Source of the DNA: Winkia neuii subsp. neuii DSM 8576
GTDB lineage: Bacteria; Actinomycetota; Actinomycetes; Actinomycetales; Actinomycetaceae
NCBI RefSeq assembly: GCF_000420405.1
Contig: NZ_ATUW01000003.1
Span: forward strand, 62,001 to 126,000
Reading direction: 5' to 3'
Length of the DNA: 64,000 nt
The translations under genes and the position numbers were made by a program. Shown one piece after another: positions 24,531 through 34,188 of this stretch. The notes under the pieces are model-generated. The model was given only the letters and a program-made list of their open reading frames with translations, was not told where the DNA came from and did not search any database. The first letter of the stretch is position 1; every line of letters starts with the position of its first letter.

Positions 24531-27500
24531 ATATCCCTTCGACCTGTTTGCCAGTCCAGGCAGCAGTGTCCAATGTAACCCACGTGGAGCTGCCAACATA
24601 GACCAATGAGGCGTCGATGTTGGCAGCTTCTATACCTTCGGATTTCGCCCAGGCTAACCTATACAGTTCCAGCTGCACTTTAGCCGACTCCAAATCCTGG
24701 CCTACCGGAACGCGCCCGGTCTTCCAATCCATAATGTGCACGCGCCCAGTTTCTTTGGCACGCATTACGGCGTCTATACGCGCTATTATGCGCACCCCGG
24801 CAGCAATTATGTCGCGCTCGGCTTCAACTTCGAGAACCTGATATTTCTCCAACAAGCGCATGTCTAGCCAGTTTTGCTGCCACTTTTTCAGTCTCCGCGC
24901 TGCAGCCGGCTCCAGAGTTTCCGCCTGTTGTTCGTCTCTGCCGGTTAGGTGTCTCTCGACCCAGGAATGGAACACGGTACCCAAATATGCAGAATCCGAC
25001 GGCTCTGCTGGCACCGGCCTGCGCAATTGCATGGCCAACTCAGGCCCCAGATGCTGCACGGTGGTTGCAGCCATATGCCTAGGAAGGACAACCTGCGGGT
25101 GAGGTTTCTCCTTGGCCTCCGCCACTAGGAGCTTAGCCCAATGCAGATCTTCTTTAGATAAACGCTCTGCCGGATTATCCTGCGCTAGCTTAACTACCTG
25201 AGAGGCGACTTCTTGCAGCGCCAAATTCTGCTCGCTGGGTTCACCTGGCCAGCTCACTTCAACGTCTGGGGACGGAGCTGCCTCTACTAGCTGGGCAAGC
25301 TCAGCTTTATCTGGAAACGGTACTTCCACCCCCGGCAGAGGCCCAACCAAACCGGCTCTTACGGACTCGTCAAAAAACACCGAAGGCGCGGCAGGCCTGG
25401 AATTTCCCCCGCGTAGTGCCGCCCCTGTGAGCAACAAATTTTGCTTTGCCCTGGTGAACGCTACGTAGGCGAGCCTGCGATCTTCGATCAAATCGGCAAT
25501 GCCGTTGGCCTCTCGCAAGGCCGCAATAGCTTGGTCTACATCCTTGTGGGTGGGGGCAGGGCCGATCTGCAAATCCGGCAAAGTGAGCGCATCTGCCCGC
25601 ATCGAAGCGGGCAGCTCAGATTCGTCGGTGAGCCACCGAGAAGACGTACGCGTTCCTCCCTTTCGGGGGGCAGTAGAGGGCAACACCCCCTCGCTGAGAG
25701 CAACTACCGCTACCGAATCCCATTCGAGCCCCTTCGCGGCGTGAATAGTTAGAATTTGCACCACCCCAACTTGGGTGGGCACCTCCGGCATAGAAATACC
25801 GCGTTCCTCGGTGGCAGCGGCCTCGAGCCAGGCCAAAAAATCTTGTAGATCGCCCCCGCGAGAGGCGAAGTCGGACCCTACCGCTAAAAATTGCTCCAAC
25901 GCTAGGGAGGCCGTGGATTCGTTCCCCGCCAAGGCGGAATCCAAATCTAAATCCAATATCTGGATTGCCTTGCGCAGCAATACGGTCAGTGGCCCTGACA
26001 GCAAAGCACGGATTTCAGCCAGTTCGCGCCCTAGCTTTGCAACACGTTTTTTCCCCAACGCCGACAGCTGCTGCGGAATCCGCCCTAAACGTACGGCCTC
26101 GACGGCCTCAGCTAAGAAGGCATCCACGTGGCCTTCGCCGCCCTCGCTGGCAATGTCACGCGCCTGGTGCCACAGTGCGCTTATGTCGGTAGCCCCTAAC
26201 TTGGCCTTATTGAGCAGGCGCATCAGGCAATCGCCCCGCCCAGCATCAAAAGCTACCGTGAGTGCCGCAATCAAATCTGCCACCGCAGGTGATTCAATAA
26301 GCCCTCCAGCTCCCACTATGGCAGCCGGAACCTGTGCGCCTGCGAGGGCTTCGTAAATAGGTGCCATGGAGGCGCGGTTGCGGCAAAGCACGGCAGCTGT
26401 GCCCGAACGGTTCCAGTGATTCGCAAACCAGTTTGCGACCGCCTGCGCCTCCTGGACATCGGTGGCAAAATAGGCCCCCAGAACGGCCCCGGGTTGCGCC
26501 GACGGAGCCAAGGTCAATTTGGGAAGGTTTACCGGCGAATACGGGTTTTGAGGTAAGTGCGTGTTGGGCCTAGCTAGTTGATCGACCTGGACATTTGCCA
26601 CTTCCAACACAGCAGCAGAGTTTCGCCAGGCGGTGGTTAGTGGCTTGATATCTGCATCCTCGTTGGGTGCAAAACGTTCGGTGAACGAATCCAAAGCCAG
26701 GCGTGAGGCTCCTCGCCATTCGTAAATTGCCTGGTTGGGATCGCCTACAGCAGTGACGGGGTGATCGGCAAAAAGGGCAGACAAAAAATCGATCTGGTTG
26801 GCCGACGTGTCCTGAAATTCATCCAAAAAAACTTTCTGGTATTGCAGCCGCAACGTGTCGCGTACATCCGGGCAGCGGGAAATAATCTGGCGCGCGCCCC
26901 CAATTTGGTCGGCAAAATCAATCAGTGAGTTGGCCTGTTTGAAATCCATGTAGGCCTTCACTAGATCCATGTATTCGGCTCGCACGCGCAGCGACTCGGC
27001 TAAGTCTTGGGCGGCCTTGTAGGGAGTTTTTTTTCGCGGTACTGGGGCCGAGTCCAATATGTCGGCAGCGTTCGCCTGTAGCTCCGCCTTCACTTGTTCA
27101 ACGAACAGGGAATTGTCGGTCAGTTTCCCTGCTAGCGCTAGGACGGCACTAACTACCGAGGACGGACGTTTCTTGGTGCGCAGCGGCTCTTGCCAGTCCA
27201 TAACGATCTGGTTCATTATTTGCCAACGTTCCGCCTCGGTTATGAGCCGAGCGTCCGGATCTATGCCCACACGCAAACCGTAGTCGCGGCATATCTTACC
27301 CGCGAAGGCATTGTAGGTAGTGACTGTGGGCGGGTTCGTCTGTAACGCCCTCAGCTCCTCTTCGAAACCGGCGCTCTTGGCGTTCTGAAGAAACCGCCCC
27401 AACAAAGTCACAATCCGCGAGCGCATCTCTTGGGCAGCTTTGCGAGTAAAGGTCAATCCCAAAATGTTGCCCGGCCGCACAGCTTTGTTGGCTGCCAGAT

Positions 27501-27657
27501 AAACAGCTCTGGCTGCAATAGTTGCTGTTTTCCCAGCCCCCGCCCCAGCCACAACTAGTAGAGGAGTCATGGGGTGGCAGATTATGGATTCTTGCTGGGC
27601 AGCAGGGGCAAAACTAGTTCCAGACAGGGCGGCAACTTGGGCGGCTGTATAACTCAT
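24517..27657 (-). CDS. adnB: AdnB-like helicase-nuclease subunit
   Basis: Second subunit of the actinobacterial AdnAB end-resection machine, which processes DNA double-strand breaks. The 1046 residues contain a complete UvrD-type motor: Walker A GAGAGKT (38-44), motif Ia LTFTRKAAQEM, motif II LDEFQD, motif III GDPNQAIYEWRG, motif V TIHAAKGLEWDSV and motif VI YVAFTRAKQNL. A C-terminal RecB-type nuclease follows with FHSWVERHL (His), ARIDAV (Asp) and MDWKTGR (Asp-x-Lys). No Fe-S cysteine cluster is seen at the C-terminus. The start overlaps the adnA stop as ATGA. Confidence 0.9.
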   Translation of the reverse strand: MSYTAAQVAALSGTSFAPAAQQESIICHPMTPLLVVAGAGAGKTATIAARAVYLAANKAVRPGNILGLTFTRKAAQEMRSRIVTLLGRFLQNAKSAGFEEELRALQTNPPTVTTYNAFAGKICRDYGLRVGIDPDARLITEAERWQIMNQIVMDWQEPLRTKKRPSSVVSAVLALAGKLTDNSLFVEQVKAELQANAADILDSAPVPRKKTPYKAAQDLAESLRVRAEYMDLVKAYMDFKQANSLIDFADQIGGARQIISRCPDVRDTLRLQYQKVFLDEFQDTSANQIDFLSALFADHPVTAVGDPNQAIYEWRGASRLALDSFTERFAPNEDADIKPLTTAWRNSAAVLEVANVQVDQLARPNTHLPQNPYSPVNLPKLTLAPSAQPGAVLGAYFATDVQEAQAVANWFANHWNRSGTAAVLCRNRASMAPIYEALAGAQVPAAIVGAGGLIESPAVADLIAALTVAFDAGRGDCLMRLLNKAKLGATDISALWHQARDIASEGGEGHVDAFLAEAVEAVRLGRIPQQLSALGKKRVAKLGRELAEIRALLSGPLTVLLRKAIQILDLDLDSALAGNESTASLALEQFLAVGSDFASRGGDLQDFLAWLEAAATEERGISMPEVPTQVGVVQILTIHAAKGLEWDSVAVVALSEGVLPSTAPRKGGTRTSSRWLTDESELPASMRADALTLPDLQIGPAPTHKDVDQAIAALREANGIADLIEDRRLAYVAFTRAKQNLLLTGAALRGGNSRPAAPSVFFDESVRAGLVGPLPGVEVPFPDKAELAQLVEAAPSPDVEVSWPGEPSEQNLALQEVASQVVKLAQDNPAERLSKEDLHWAKLLVAEAKEKPHPQVVLPRHMAATTVQHLGPELAMQLRRPVPAEPSDSAYLGTVFHSWVERHLTGRDEQQAETLEPAAARRLKKWQQNWLDMRLLEKYQVLEVEAERDIIAAGVRIIARIDAVMRAKETGRVHIMDWKTGRVPVGQDLESAKVQLELYRLAWAKSEGIEAANIDASLVYVGSSTWVTLDTAAWTGKQVEGIFRRL

Positions 27658-30600
27658 ATTAGGGTGGCTCCTTCAGCAAGGGCGGGGCAAGAAGAACGTA
27701 CGGGGCACGTGCGACATGTGCTTTGGGTATGCGCCAGAAAAGTGGGCCCGCGCATGCCTTTTGCGCCCTCTCGTACTAGTTCGTGAGCGAACCCTTCGTT
27801 TTGACTGCCGATGCCCTCTTGCGCCAAAGCTTTGAAATTGTCAGGCTTGACTCCCAGATACACGAGCTCCGCACTTTCAATGTTGGCACCTTCCTGGCCC
27901 TGGTAAGCCACCTGGTAGGCAGCCAGTTGGGGATTTTCTTTGACCTGGTTAGCAGTTTTCGCGTTGCGCCCCGTTTTGAAATCCACTATGGCTATGTTGC
28001 CGTCTTCAGTTAATTCGACCCGATCGATGCTTCCCTTTAGGCGCACCTGATCGACTACCAAGTTAAAGGTAGCCTCGCTGGCCAAAACTTTGCGCCCCCC
28101 CACGTACCAGCGGGCCAAGTTCCGGACCATATTTAGTGCCCGCTCTTCCTCCTGTCTGCCCCAAAAGGTATTGGGAATTTGCAACTCGTGCAGGCGCTCT
28201 TTGAGGGCCTCTTCTAAGGTATGCATGTCTGCCTTGGGATACTGTTTGGCAAGCGCGTGAATCAAGGTACCGATCTGTTGCATTCCTGTAGCAGGGGGAT
28301 TGCCGCCGTGCTGGGTAAAAAACCACTTCAGGGGGCAATCGAGCGCCGCCTCAAGCGCAGAAGGTGAAACCGTTACCAACTGGCCGGGCAGCACCAGTGG
28401 GGTGTCCGTGGAAATCGGGCCACCTGACCAGTTTTGAGGATTCGCGATTTGGATGTGTTGGCCCATTAGGTAGGCCAAGATTGCTACCGAGTCCTTGTCC
28501 CCAGCGGCGGCTTTGGCACGTACCCGCCCCACATATCCGCGCATGTCTAAAGCGTAGGGGGCATCTTGGTCCGAGCTCGGGCGTGTGGTAGCGCCTGCAG
28601 TTTCCAAAGTGGTGAAGAAGGCAGAGGGCTGGTTGTCACTATCCTGGCTAGAGGTGACCAAAACATACCTGCTGGCCCGGGTGAGGGCGCAAGCAAACAT
28701 TCGCGCTTCGTCGTGGCGGACGGAGGTAAACGGGTCGGGGTCAGCTACAACGGCCCCCTGCGCCGTAAGGCTTGCCCTTCCCTTGGCGAGGTCGGCGAGC
28801 AGGGTAGCCCCTAGGAAGGAATCGCGCACCCTCATATCGGGCCAGACATCTTGACTCACCTGAACTAGTGCGACTACCTCAAAATGCTTACCTGCAGCGG
28901 AAGCGGGGGTAAGTACCTGTACCCCGTGTGGACGCTGACCTGCCACAGCCAGGTGGTCTGTGGGTAAGGTTTGAGTGAGGACTTCCTGGATAAAGTCTTC
29001 GGGTTCACTATCGAGGTTGCGCTGCGACCACACGTCTGCAAAACGAAACAGTGCAAGCGCCCCGTCCAGGTAGTCGTCGTATTTCGAATCTGAGAGGGCA
29101 GCCCGAGCCCACTTGTCGGCAACGTCCATTCCCTGCCACGCTGCCCACAACATCGTGTTGATATTCTGCTGGCCTTTTACCGCCGCAACAGCACGAGCAA
29201 GTCGCACTAGCGGCTGGCAGTGTTGGTGTGCCCCGGTATTTTCGAGGGCAGTGGCAAAAGAAGCGGCCTTTAATGGGTCGGCAATCAGGCAAACTAGACC
29301 CTTTTCGGGTTCCTCACCCAGGTGTCGGGATAGGGCCACCCACGCTAGCGAATCCATGTCAAGCAGCGGAGAGCGCAACACGGAAAGGCAAATCTCAGCT
29401 TGCTCGGCCAGCAGGGCTTCCGGTTCCTCAGCAGGGTGTGCACTAAGGCGCAGTCCAAGAAGTACAATGCGAGTCAGATTTGCCGTTACGGGGTCAAGCC
29501 CCAAAGCCAGAGGACGCGAAGTTGCAGCTAGCGGGATGTTCCTCCCCGCCAAATAGGAACGCCATGATTGGGCCAAAGCTTCGGAGCGGCAGATGACTGC
29601 CATGTGCTGCCAGTTCACCCCGTTTAATAGATGCTCTGTGCGCAAGAGGTTTGCCACCTGCAGCGCCTCCTGCCCTGGCGAGGATGTGACCGCCAGGTCG
29701 ATTCCGCTGTGCAGCTTGCCGGTGTAGGCAGACCGTTCGCTGGCGCGCCCTAACGTACCGGCGGTGCCGATCGATTCTATGAACTTGCCACCCACCCCAT
29801 TTACCGGCGCCTCCCTAAAGAATTGCTCAGTCAGCTGATATTTACGAAGCTCCAGTTTTTCACTTAACAGGTGGGGAAGACGGTAGTCGCCGCCGCGGTA
29901 AGATTCCACCGCAGAGTCGGGATTGGCGAAAAGCGCTATCGTTGCCCCCCGTTTTGCCAAAGCACTGAGCAACGCCCCACTGGCGTGAGTGAAATCTTGA
30001 CAGTCGTCGGCAATCACCAGCTCGTAAGGGCTACCTTCAGCCGCAACCAGCTGCGCCGCCCGCTGCTGGGCACGAGCCGAATCTACTAAACCCAACTCCC
30101 CTAGCCGCGCCTCGTAGCGTTCGAGCAGTTCCGCCAACGTGGGCCACAAGGGGTTTGCCCGCCACTTACGAATTTGGGTAGCTGAGATATTGAATTCGCC
30201 TGCGCGCGCCAAAAAGTTGCGCACTTCCGTGTGGAAAGCATCCAAAACTACCGATTCGGCAGGCACTATCTTGGGCCAAGCAGTGCTGGCTACAAGTTCG
30301 GCCACGAGTGCCTGTTCGTCAGACCCAGTCAGCAGGGTTGGGCCGCCGTCTGCAGATAGCAGTGAAAAAGCCAAAGACGCTGGCGTCCGCACAGGACGCA
30401 CCCCCTGCGCAGAGATGGCTGTGGCACCGTCTAGGAGCTGATCTGCACGCGCTCTAGTTGGGGTAAGGAATACCGCCTTGCCGGCGCCCTGAAAATCTGC
30501 CAACGCCTGCAAAGCAGTGCGCGATTTGCCAGTTCCAGCTGCCCCGAACACCGCCAGAGAATTGCCCGCGTCTATAGCCGTAAGCACCTGGCTTTGAGCG

Positions 30601-30674
30601 GGGCTGGGCTGGTAATTGTCAATATGCCGGGAGGGCAAGACAAGCTGGGGCATTTGTTCCATACCGATTACCAT
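27654..30674 (-). CDS. adnA: AdnA-like helicase-nuclease subunit with Fe-S nuclease
   Basis: First subunit of AdnAB, about 1006 residues. The motor has Walker A GAAGTGKS (44-51), but motif II is ADDCQDF instead of DExQ and motif III is weak (ANPDSAVESYRGG), suggesting a secondary motor. The C-terminal RecB-like nuclease has GTLIHALAK, GSIDRVEL and VDFKTGR. Four cysteines, DCPLKWF upstream and CRTCPVRSSC at the end, form an AddB-type iron-sulfur site. ATG 30674 is chosen because AGAGG lies upstream; ATGs at 30692 and 30662 and a TTG at 30710 are alternatives. Divergent from the DUF3107 gene. Confidence 0.88.
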   Translation of the reverse strand: MVIGMEQMPQLVLPSRHIDNYQPSPAQSQVLTAIDAGNSLAVFGAAGTGKSRTALQALADFQGAGKAVFLTPTRARADQLLDGATAISAQGVRPVRTPASLAFSLLSADGGPTLLTGSDEQALVAELVASTAWPKIVPAESVVLDAFHTEVRNFLARAGEFNISATQIRKWRANPLWPTLAELLERYEARLGELGLVDSARAQQRAAQLVAAEGSPYELVIADDCQDFTHASGALLSALAKRGATIALFANPDSAVESYRGGDYRLPHLLSEKLELRKYQLTEQFFREAPVNGVGGKFIESIGTAGTLGRASERSAYTGKLHSGIDLAVTSSPGQEALQVANLLRTEHLLNGVNWQHMAVICRSEALAQSWRSYLAGRNIPLAATSRPLALGLDPVTANLTRIVLLGLRLSAHPAEEPEALLAEQAEICLSVLRSPLLDMDSLAWVALSRHLGEEPEKGLVCLIADPLKAASFATALENTGAHQHCQPLVRLARAVAAVKGQQNINTMLWAAWQGMDVADKWARAALSDSKYDDYLDGALALFRFADVWSQRNLDSEPEDFIQEVLTQTLPTDHLAVAGQRPHGVQVLTPASAAGKHFEVVALVQVSQDVWPDMRVRDSFLGATLLADLAKGRASLTAQGAVVADPDPFTSVRHDEARMFACALTRASRYVLVTSSQDSDNQPSAFFTTLETAGATTRPSSDQDAPYALDMRGYVGRVRAKAAAGDKDSVAILAYLMGQHIQIANPQNWSGGPISTDTPLVLPGQLVTVSPSALEAALDCPLKWFFTQHGGNPPATGMQQIGTLIHALAKQYPKADMHTLEEALKERLHELQIPNTFWGRQEEERALNMVRNLARWYVGGRKVLASEATFNLVVDQVRLKGSIDRVELTEDGNIAIVDFKTGRNAKTANQVKENPQLAAYQVAYQGQEGANIESAELVYLGVKPDNFKALAQEGIGSQNEGFAHELVREGAKGMRGPTFLAHTQSTCRTCPVRSSCPALAEGATLI

Positions 30675-30773
30675 ATAGCTCGCCTCTGTCATCTGATGGC
30701 GAACTTGCAACCTTGCGGATTTTCCTGAGGAATTAACCCGCTATTGTGTACTACGAAGCTGATAAGGAGAGCC

Positions 30774-30995
30774 ATGAAGATAAAAATTGGGTTGCGCCAG
30801 AACTCACAAGAGTTGGTTGTAGAAACTGAAAAGGATGCCCAGGCACTGGCACAGCAGGTTTCGGCTGCCGCAAAAGAGCTGCAAACCTTAGTGTTTGAAT
30901 CCGAAAAACACGGCACCGTGCTAGTGCCCGCTAATGGGATCGCCTACCTTCAGGTGGTAACCGACGAACCTCGCAAAGTGGGGTTCGGCCTCTAA
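30774..30995 (+). CDS. DUF3107 family protein
   Basis: A 73-residue actinobacterial protein (TB9.4/Rv3208A-like). It begins MKIKIGLRQNSQELVVET and ends LQVVTDEPRKVGFG, both typical of the family. Function is unknown. The ATG 30774 has an AAGGAGAG site. It is divergent from adnA and converges on the ferritin-like gene with a 4-bp CTAA overlap. DUF3107, a ferritin-like protein and RhlE together near AdnAB match the mycobacterial Rv3201c-Rv3211 region. Confidence 0.85.
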   Translation: MKIKIGLRQNSQELVVETEKDAQALAQQVSAAAKELQTLVFESEKHGTVLVPANGIAYLQVVTDEPRKVGFGL

Positions 30996-31609
30996 GCTTT
31001 CAACCCCGCCTTGGCCATGCGCTGGCCATGGCGGGCCAACAGCGGATGCAGACCCGCAGCACTAGCTATATCCAGGTCCAATTGTTCGTCGTAGATCTTG
31101 GCGACCTGTCGAGCAACACCCAGGGCTTCCCCTACTACCCTGCGCCCCCATAGCGAGAGCCTAGATTCCAATTGCGGGTCAGCTTGGGCGGCCTGGCGCA
31201 CTATCGCCGCAGCCCACTCGCCGTGCCCACCGTCGTAGTTTTCAGCCCCTATTTCCCGGAGCAGTTCCGGGGCGTGCAGGCGCGATATCTCGACGGAAAG
31301 ATCCGAAAGTACCCCAATCAGAATGAATGACTTCACCAGTCGCTCCCACCAATCCCCCGGACGCAGCCTGGCTTCCAAATCGTCCACTATGGAAATGGTT
31401 GGCTCCATGAGCTGAGCCATCTGAGAATCGTCTATTCCCGAAATAGATTCAATCTTGCGGAACATACCGTACGCTCCGGCGCTCATTGCTGCCAAGGCGA
31501 CTTTTTGCTTCATGTTCGGGGCAAGCGTCATGTCTTTACCCAGTCTTCCTTGCCTGGACAGCGCGAGCGAACCAACTAGAGAAACGATGCGAGGATCAGA
31601 GGTAGTCAT
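30992..31609 (-). CDS. Ferritin-like fold protein (MiaE_2-like)
   Basis: A 205-residue helical protein that starts MTTSDPRIVSLVGSLALSRQGRLGKDM. Its position between DUF3107 and rhlE, together with helices carrying Glu, Tyr and His (for example EARLRPGDWWERLVKSFI and ENYDGGHGEWAAA), fits the actinobacterial ferritin-like domain family related to tRNA hydroxylase MiaE. Metal ligands cannot be assigned confidently. The frame continues upstream of ATG 31609 but the extra part overlaps the rhlE promoter. It is divergent from rhlE. Confidence 0.65.
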   Translation of the reverse strand: MTTSDPRIVSLVGSLALSRQGRLGKDMTLAPNMKQKVALAAMSAGAYGMFRKIESISGIDDSQMAQLMEPTISIVDDLEARLRPGDWWERLVKSFILIGVLSDLSVEISRLHAPELLREIGAENYDGGHGEWAAAIVRQAAQADPQLESRLSLWGRRVVGEALGVARQVAKIYDEQLDLDIASAAGLHPLLARHGQRMAKAGLKA

Positions 31610-31777
31610 GAATCCCACTTTATCGCGACTGCCCTTAAAGTATGCGCTGGAAGTCCTAGCGGCTACACTAAAAGGAGCCGCCGCCTGGACAGTAAGTTTT
31701 GCGGAAGGTTTCCGCCTCTCGTCACGATCGGCTGGAAGGCGTCGAGGCACCCGCCTCCGCCGCAAAGAAAGGCTAAT

Positions 31778-33292
31778 ATGACTGACTCTGCTGCAGTAGT
31801 AAAACTCGAGGATGCGATCGCGCCTACCGAGGATGTTCAAGCTGACATTACCGACGAGGGCGAAGCTCTCGAACTGCACAAAAAAACTTTCGCCGATTTT
31901 GGCGTTTCTGCCCCCATCTGTGAGGCTCTGGCAGGGGAAGGAATCACCCATCCCTTCCCTATTCAGGCACTGACTCTTCCCGTCGCGCTCAAAGGTAACG
32001 ACATCATTGGGCAGGCAAAGACGGGTACTGGCAAGACTTTAGGCTTTGGTATCCCGGCCTTAGAGACAATCAAGGGACCGGGCGAGGACGGCTACGACGC
32101 CCTGCTGAACCCCGGCAAACCACAGGCTCTAATTATTCTCCCCACGCGCGAATTGGCCAAGCAGGTTGCGCGCGACTTGAAGGTGGCCGCTAGCAAGCGC
32201 AGCGTGCGCATTACTCAGATTTATGGCGGGGTGGCTTTTGACCCTCAACTCAAGGCCCTTGAAAAGGGAACAGACCTGGTGGTGGGCACTCCCGGGCGCC
32301 TGATCGACCTTATGAAACACGGCAAGTTGACCTTATCTGGGGTAAAGGTAGTGGTTTTGGACGAGGCTGACGAGATGCTCGACCTAGGCTTCCTACCTGA
32401 CGTGGAAACCCTCCTGGCGCGCACCCCGAGCGGGCGGCACACCATGCTGTTCAGTGCTACTATGCCCGGGGAAGTGATCGCCCTAGCGCGCCGGTACATG
32501 TCCCATCCCACCCATATAAGGGCACAGGACCCGGCAGACCAACACGCCACGGTGAACTCGGTAAAACAGGTGATTTACCGCTGCCACTCGATGAATAAGC
32601 TCGAGGTGGTGGCGCGCATTCTGCAGGCCAAAGGGCGCGGGCTGTGCATTATCTTCACCCGTACCAAGCGCACGGCGGCACGTCTGGCAGACGATTTGGC
32701 TGAGCGCGGTTTTGCCTCCGCTGCCTTGCATGGTGATCTTGGTCAGGGCGCACGCGAACAGGCAATGAGGGCGTTCCGCAACGGCAAGGTGGACGTGTTA
32801 GTTGCAACAGATGTGGCTGCCCGCGGTATCGACGTCGACGACGTGACCCACGTGATCAACTATCAGTGCCCGGAGGACGAAAAGATTTATTTGCATCGCA
32901 TCGGCCGCACTGGCAGGGCGGGGGCGTCAGGTACCGCCATTACCTTTGTGGATTGGGATGACGTTCCCAGGTGGAAGCTGATTTCTAAGGCCCTCAACTT
33001 AGGGGTAGACGAGCCTTTGGAGACCTATCACACTTCCCCGCACCTTTATACAGATCTAGATATTGCTCCCGAAGCCACCGGGCGTCTGCCGCGTTCGCAG
33101 CGCACCCGCGCCGGGCTCAAAGCAGAAAAGGTCGAGGATCTAGGTGAAACCGGGCCCCGCAGCCGCCGCTCGGGGCGCCGCCGCAGGTCGCGCACATCCG
33201 TTTCTTCTAGCTCACAGGCTGGCTCCGGTAAGTCTGGCGGGCGCAGGCGGCGTCGGCGCAACCGTTCTAGGTCCAGGCGCCAAGGTAGCTAA
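31778..33292 (+). CDS. rhlE: DEAD-box RNA helicase, RhlE/CsdA-type
   Basis: ATP-dependent RNA helicase of 504 residues for RNA remodelling, degradation or ribosome assembly. It has a Q-motif region (FADFGV near 38 and FPIQ at 60-63), AKTGTGKT (80-87), PTRELA, VLDEADEMLD, FSATMP, and the C-domain motifs ATDVAARGID and HRIGRTGR. The last ~60 residues are Arg/Ser/Gly-rich, a likely RNA-binding tail. An acidic N-terminal extension of ~35 residues precedes the core. It ends 3 bp before the convergent PHP gene. Confidence 0.93.
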   Translation: MTDSAAVVKLEDAIAPTEDVQADITDEGEALELHKKTFADFGVSAPICEALAGEGITHPFPIQALTLPVALKGNDIIGQAKTGTGKTLGFGIPALETIKGPGEDGYDALLNPGKPQALIILPTRELAKQVARDLKVAASKRSVRITQIYGGVAFDPQLKALEKGTDLVVGTPGRLIDLMKHGKLTLSGVKVVVLDEADEMLDLGFLPDVETLLARTPSGRHTMLFSATMPGEVIALARRYMSHPTHIRAQDPADQHATVNSVKQVIYRCHSMNKLEVVARILQAKGRGLCIIFTRTKRTAARLADDLAERGFASAALHGDLGQGAREQAMRAFRNGKVDVLVATDVAARGIDVDDVTHVINYQCPEDEKIYLHRIGRTGRAGASGTAITFVDWDDVPRWKLISKALNLGVDEPLETYHTSPHLYTDLDIAPEATGRLPRSQRTRAGLKAEKVEDLGETGPRSRRSGRRRRSRTSVSSSSQAGSGKSGGRRRRRRNRSRSRRQGS

Positions 33293-33295
33293 CGG

Positions 33296-34138
33296 CTAGG
33301 GGCGCACCAGCTGCAGGGCTGCCTGCGCCTCTATTTTTTCAAGTACCCGCTCACTGGTCAGATTTTCTCCTAGCAGATTTGGTTTTCCGGTGCCGTGATA
33401 ATCGGAAGAGCCTGTTACTTCCAGGCCGTAGTGCGCAGCCATGGTTAGCACTGCCTGACGCATTTCTGCACTGTGGTCTCGGTGGTTAGCTTCCAGCCCA
33501 AAGAGGCCGGCGTCCACCATCTTCGCTAGCACTGTGGTGGGTACCAGGCGCTGGCGCGAAGTGGCACGCGGGTGCGCCCACACCGGTACTCCCCCGGCTG
33601 CGCGCACCGCCGCCGTAGCTTCAACCGGATCCGGTGCCCAATGGCGAACGTAGTACTTGTGGGAGGGGTGCAATACCTTCTGAAACACTTCGCTACGATT
33701 TGCAAACGCCCCGTTTGCTACCAGGGCGTCAGCTATGTGAGGGCGCCCCACCACGGTGGCTGAGGGGCTGAAGCGGCATACTTCATCCCAGGTAATTGGG
33801 TAGTCTACGGCAAGCTTTTCCACCATTTTCTTCGCCCTCACTAGGCGAGAGGCGCGACATTTTTCAAAAAATCCCTGCAGCACCTGATTCGAGGGGTCGA
33901 ACAGGTAAGCAAGCAGGTGAACAGTTCTGCCCTGAGCAGCGCAGCTTATTTCAGTTCCCCGCAGTAGCGCCACCCCCGTTAGGGATACCGCCGCTGCCGC
34001 TTCGGCCCAACCCGCTTGAGTATCGTGGTCTGTAAGACCCAATACGGACAGGTTAGCCTCTGCCGCTTTTTGCATTAGTTCACTTGGTGTGTCTGTGCCG
34101 TCTGAACACGCAGAATGGGTGTGTGGATCGATCTTCAT
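33296..34138 (-). CDS. PHP-domain phosphoesterase
   Basis: A 280-residue metal-dependent phosphoesterase. The first PHP motif DPHTHSACSDGT is at the N-terminus, then TDHDT, the GRPHIADAL region, WAHPRATS, LEANHRDHS and GSSDYHG, giving the full set of His/Asp metal ligands. Related proteins include 3',5'-nucleoside bisphosphate phosphatases and RNase AM (YciV/TrpH). The substrate is therefore probably a nucleotide or RNA end, but this is inferred. The ATG has a TAGTCT hexamer 6 nt upstream and no ribosome-binding site. Divergent from pepP. Confidence 0.85.
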   Translation of the reverse strand: MKIDPHTHSACSDGTDTPSELMQKAAEANLSVLGLTDHDTQAGWAEAAAAVSLTGVALLRGTEISCAAQGRTVHLLAYLFDPSNQVLQGFFEKCRASRLVRAKKMVEKLAVDYPITWDEVCRFSPSATVVGRPHIADALVANGAFANRSEVFQKVLHPSHKYYVRHWAPDPVEATAAVRAAGGVPVWAHPRATSRQRLVPTTVLAKMVDAGLFGLEANHRDHSAEMRQAVLTMAAHYGLEVTGSSDYHGTGKPNLLGENLTSERVLEKIEAQAALQLVRP

Positions 34139-34188
34139 AGTTTCAGACTATCCTTCGCCAAAACTATCGCGCGTGGCACAATGAAGTT

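Noticed and set aside
24317-24599. Minus-strand 93-codon frame opposite the small gene at 24324
   Set aside because: It overlaps the small plus-strand gene, its leader and the adnB 3' end with no ribosome-binding site. The plus-strand gene has the better promoter and start.
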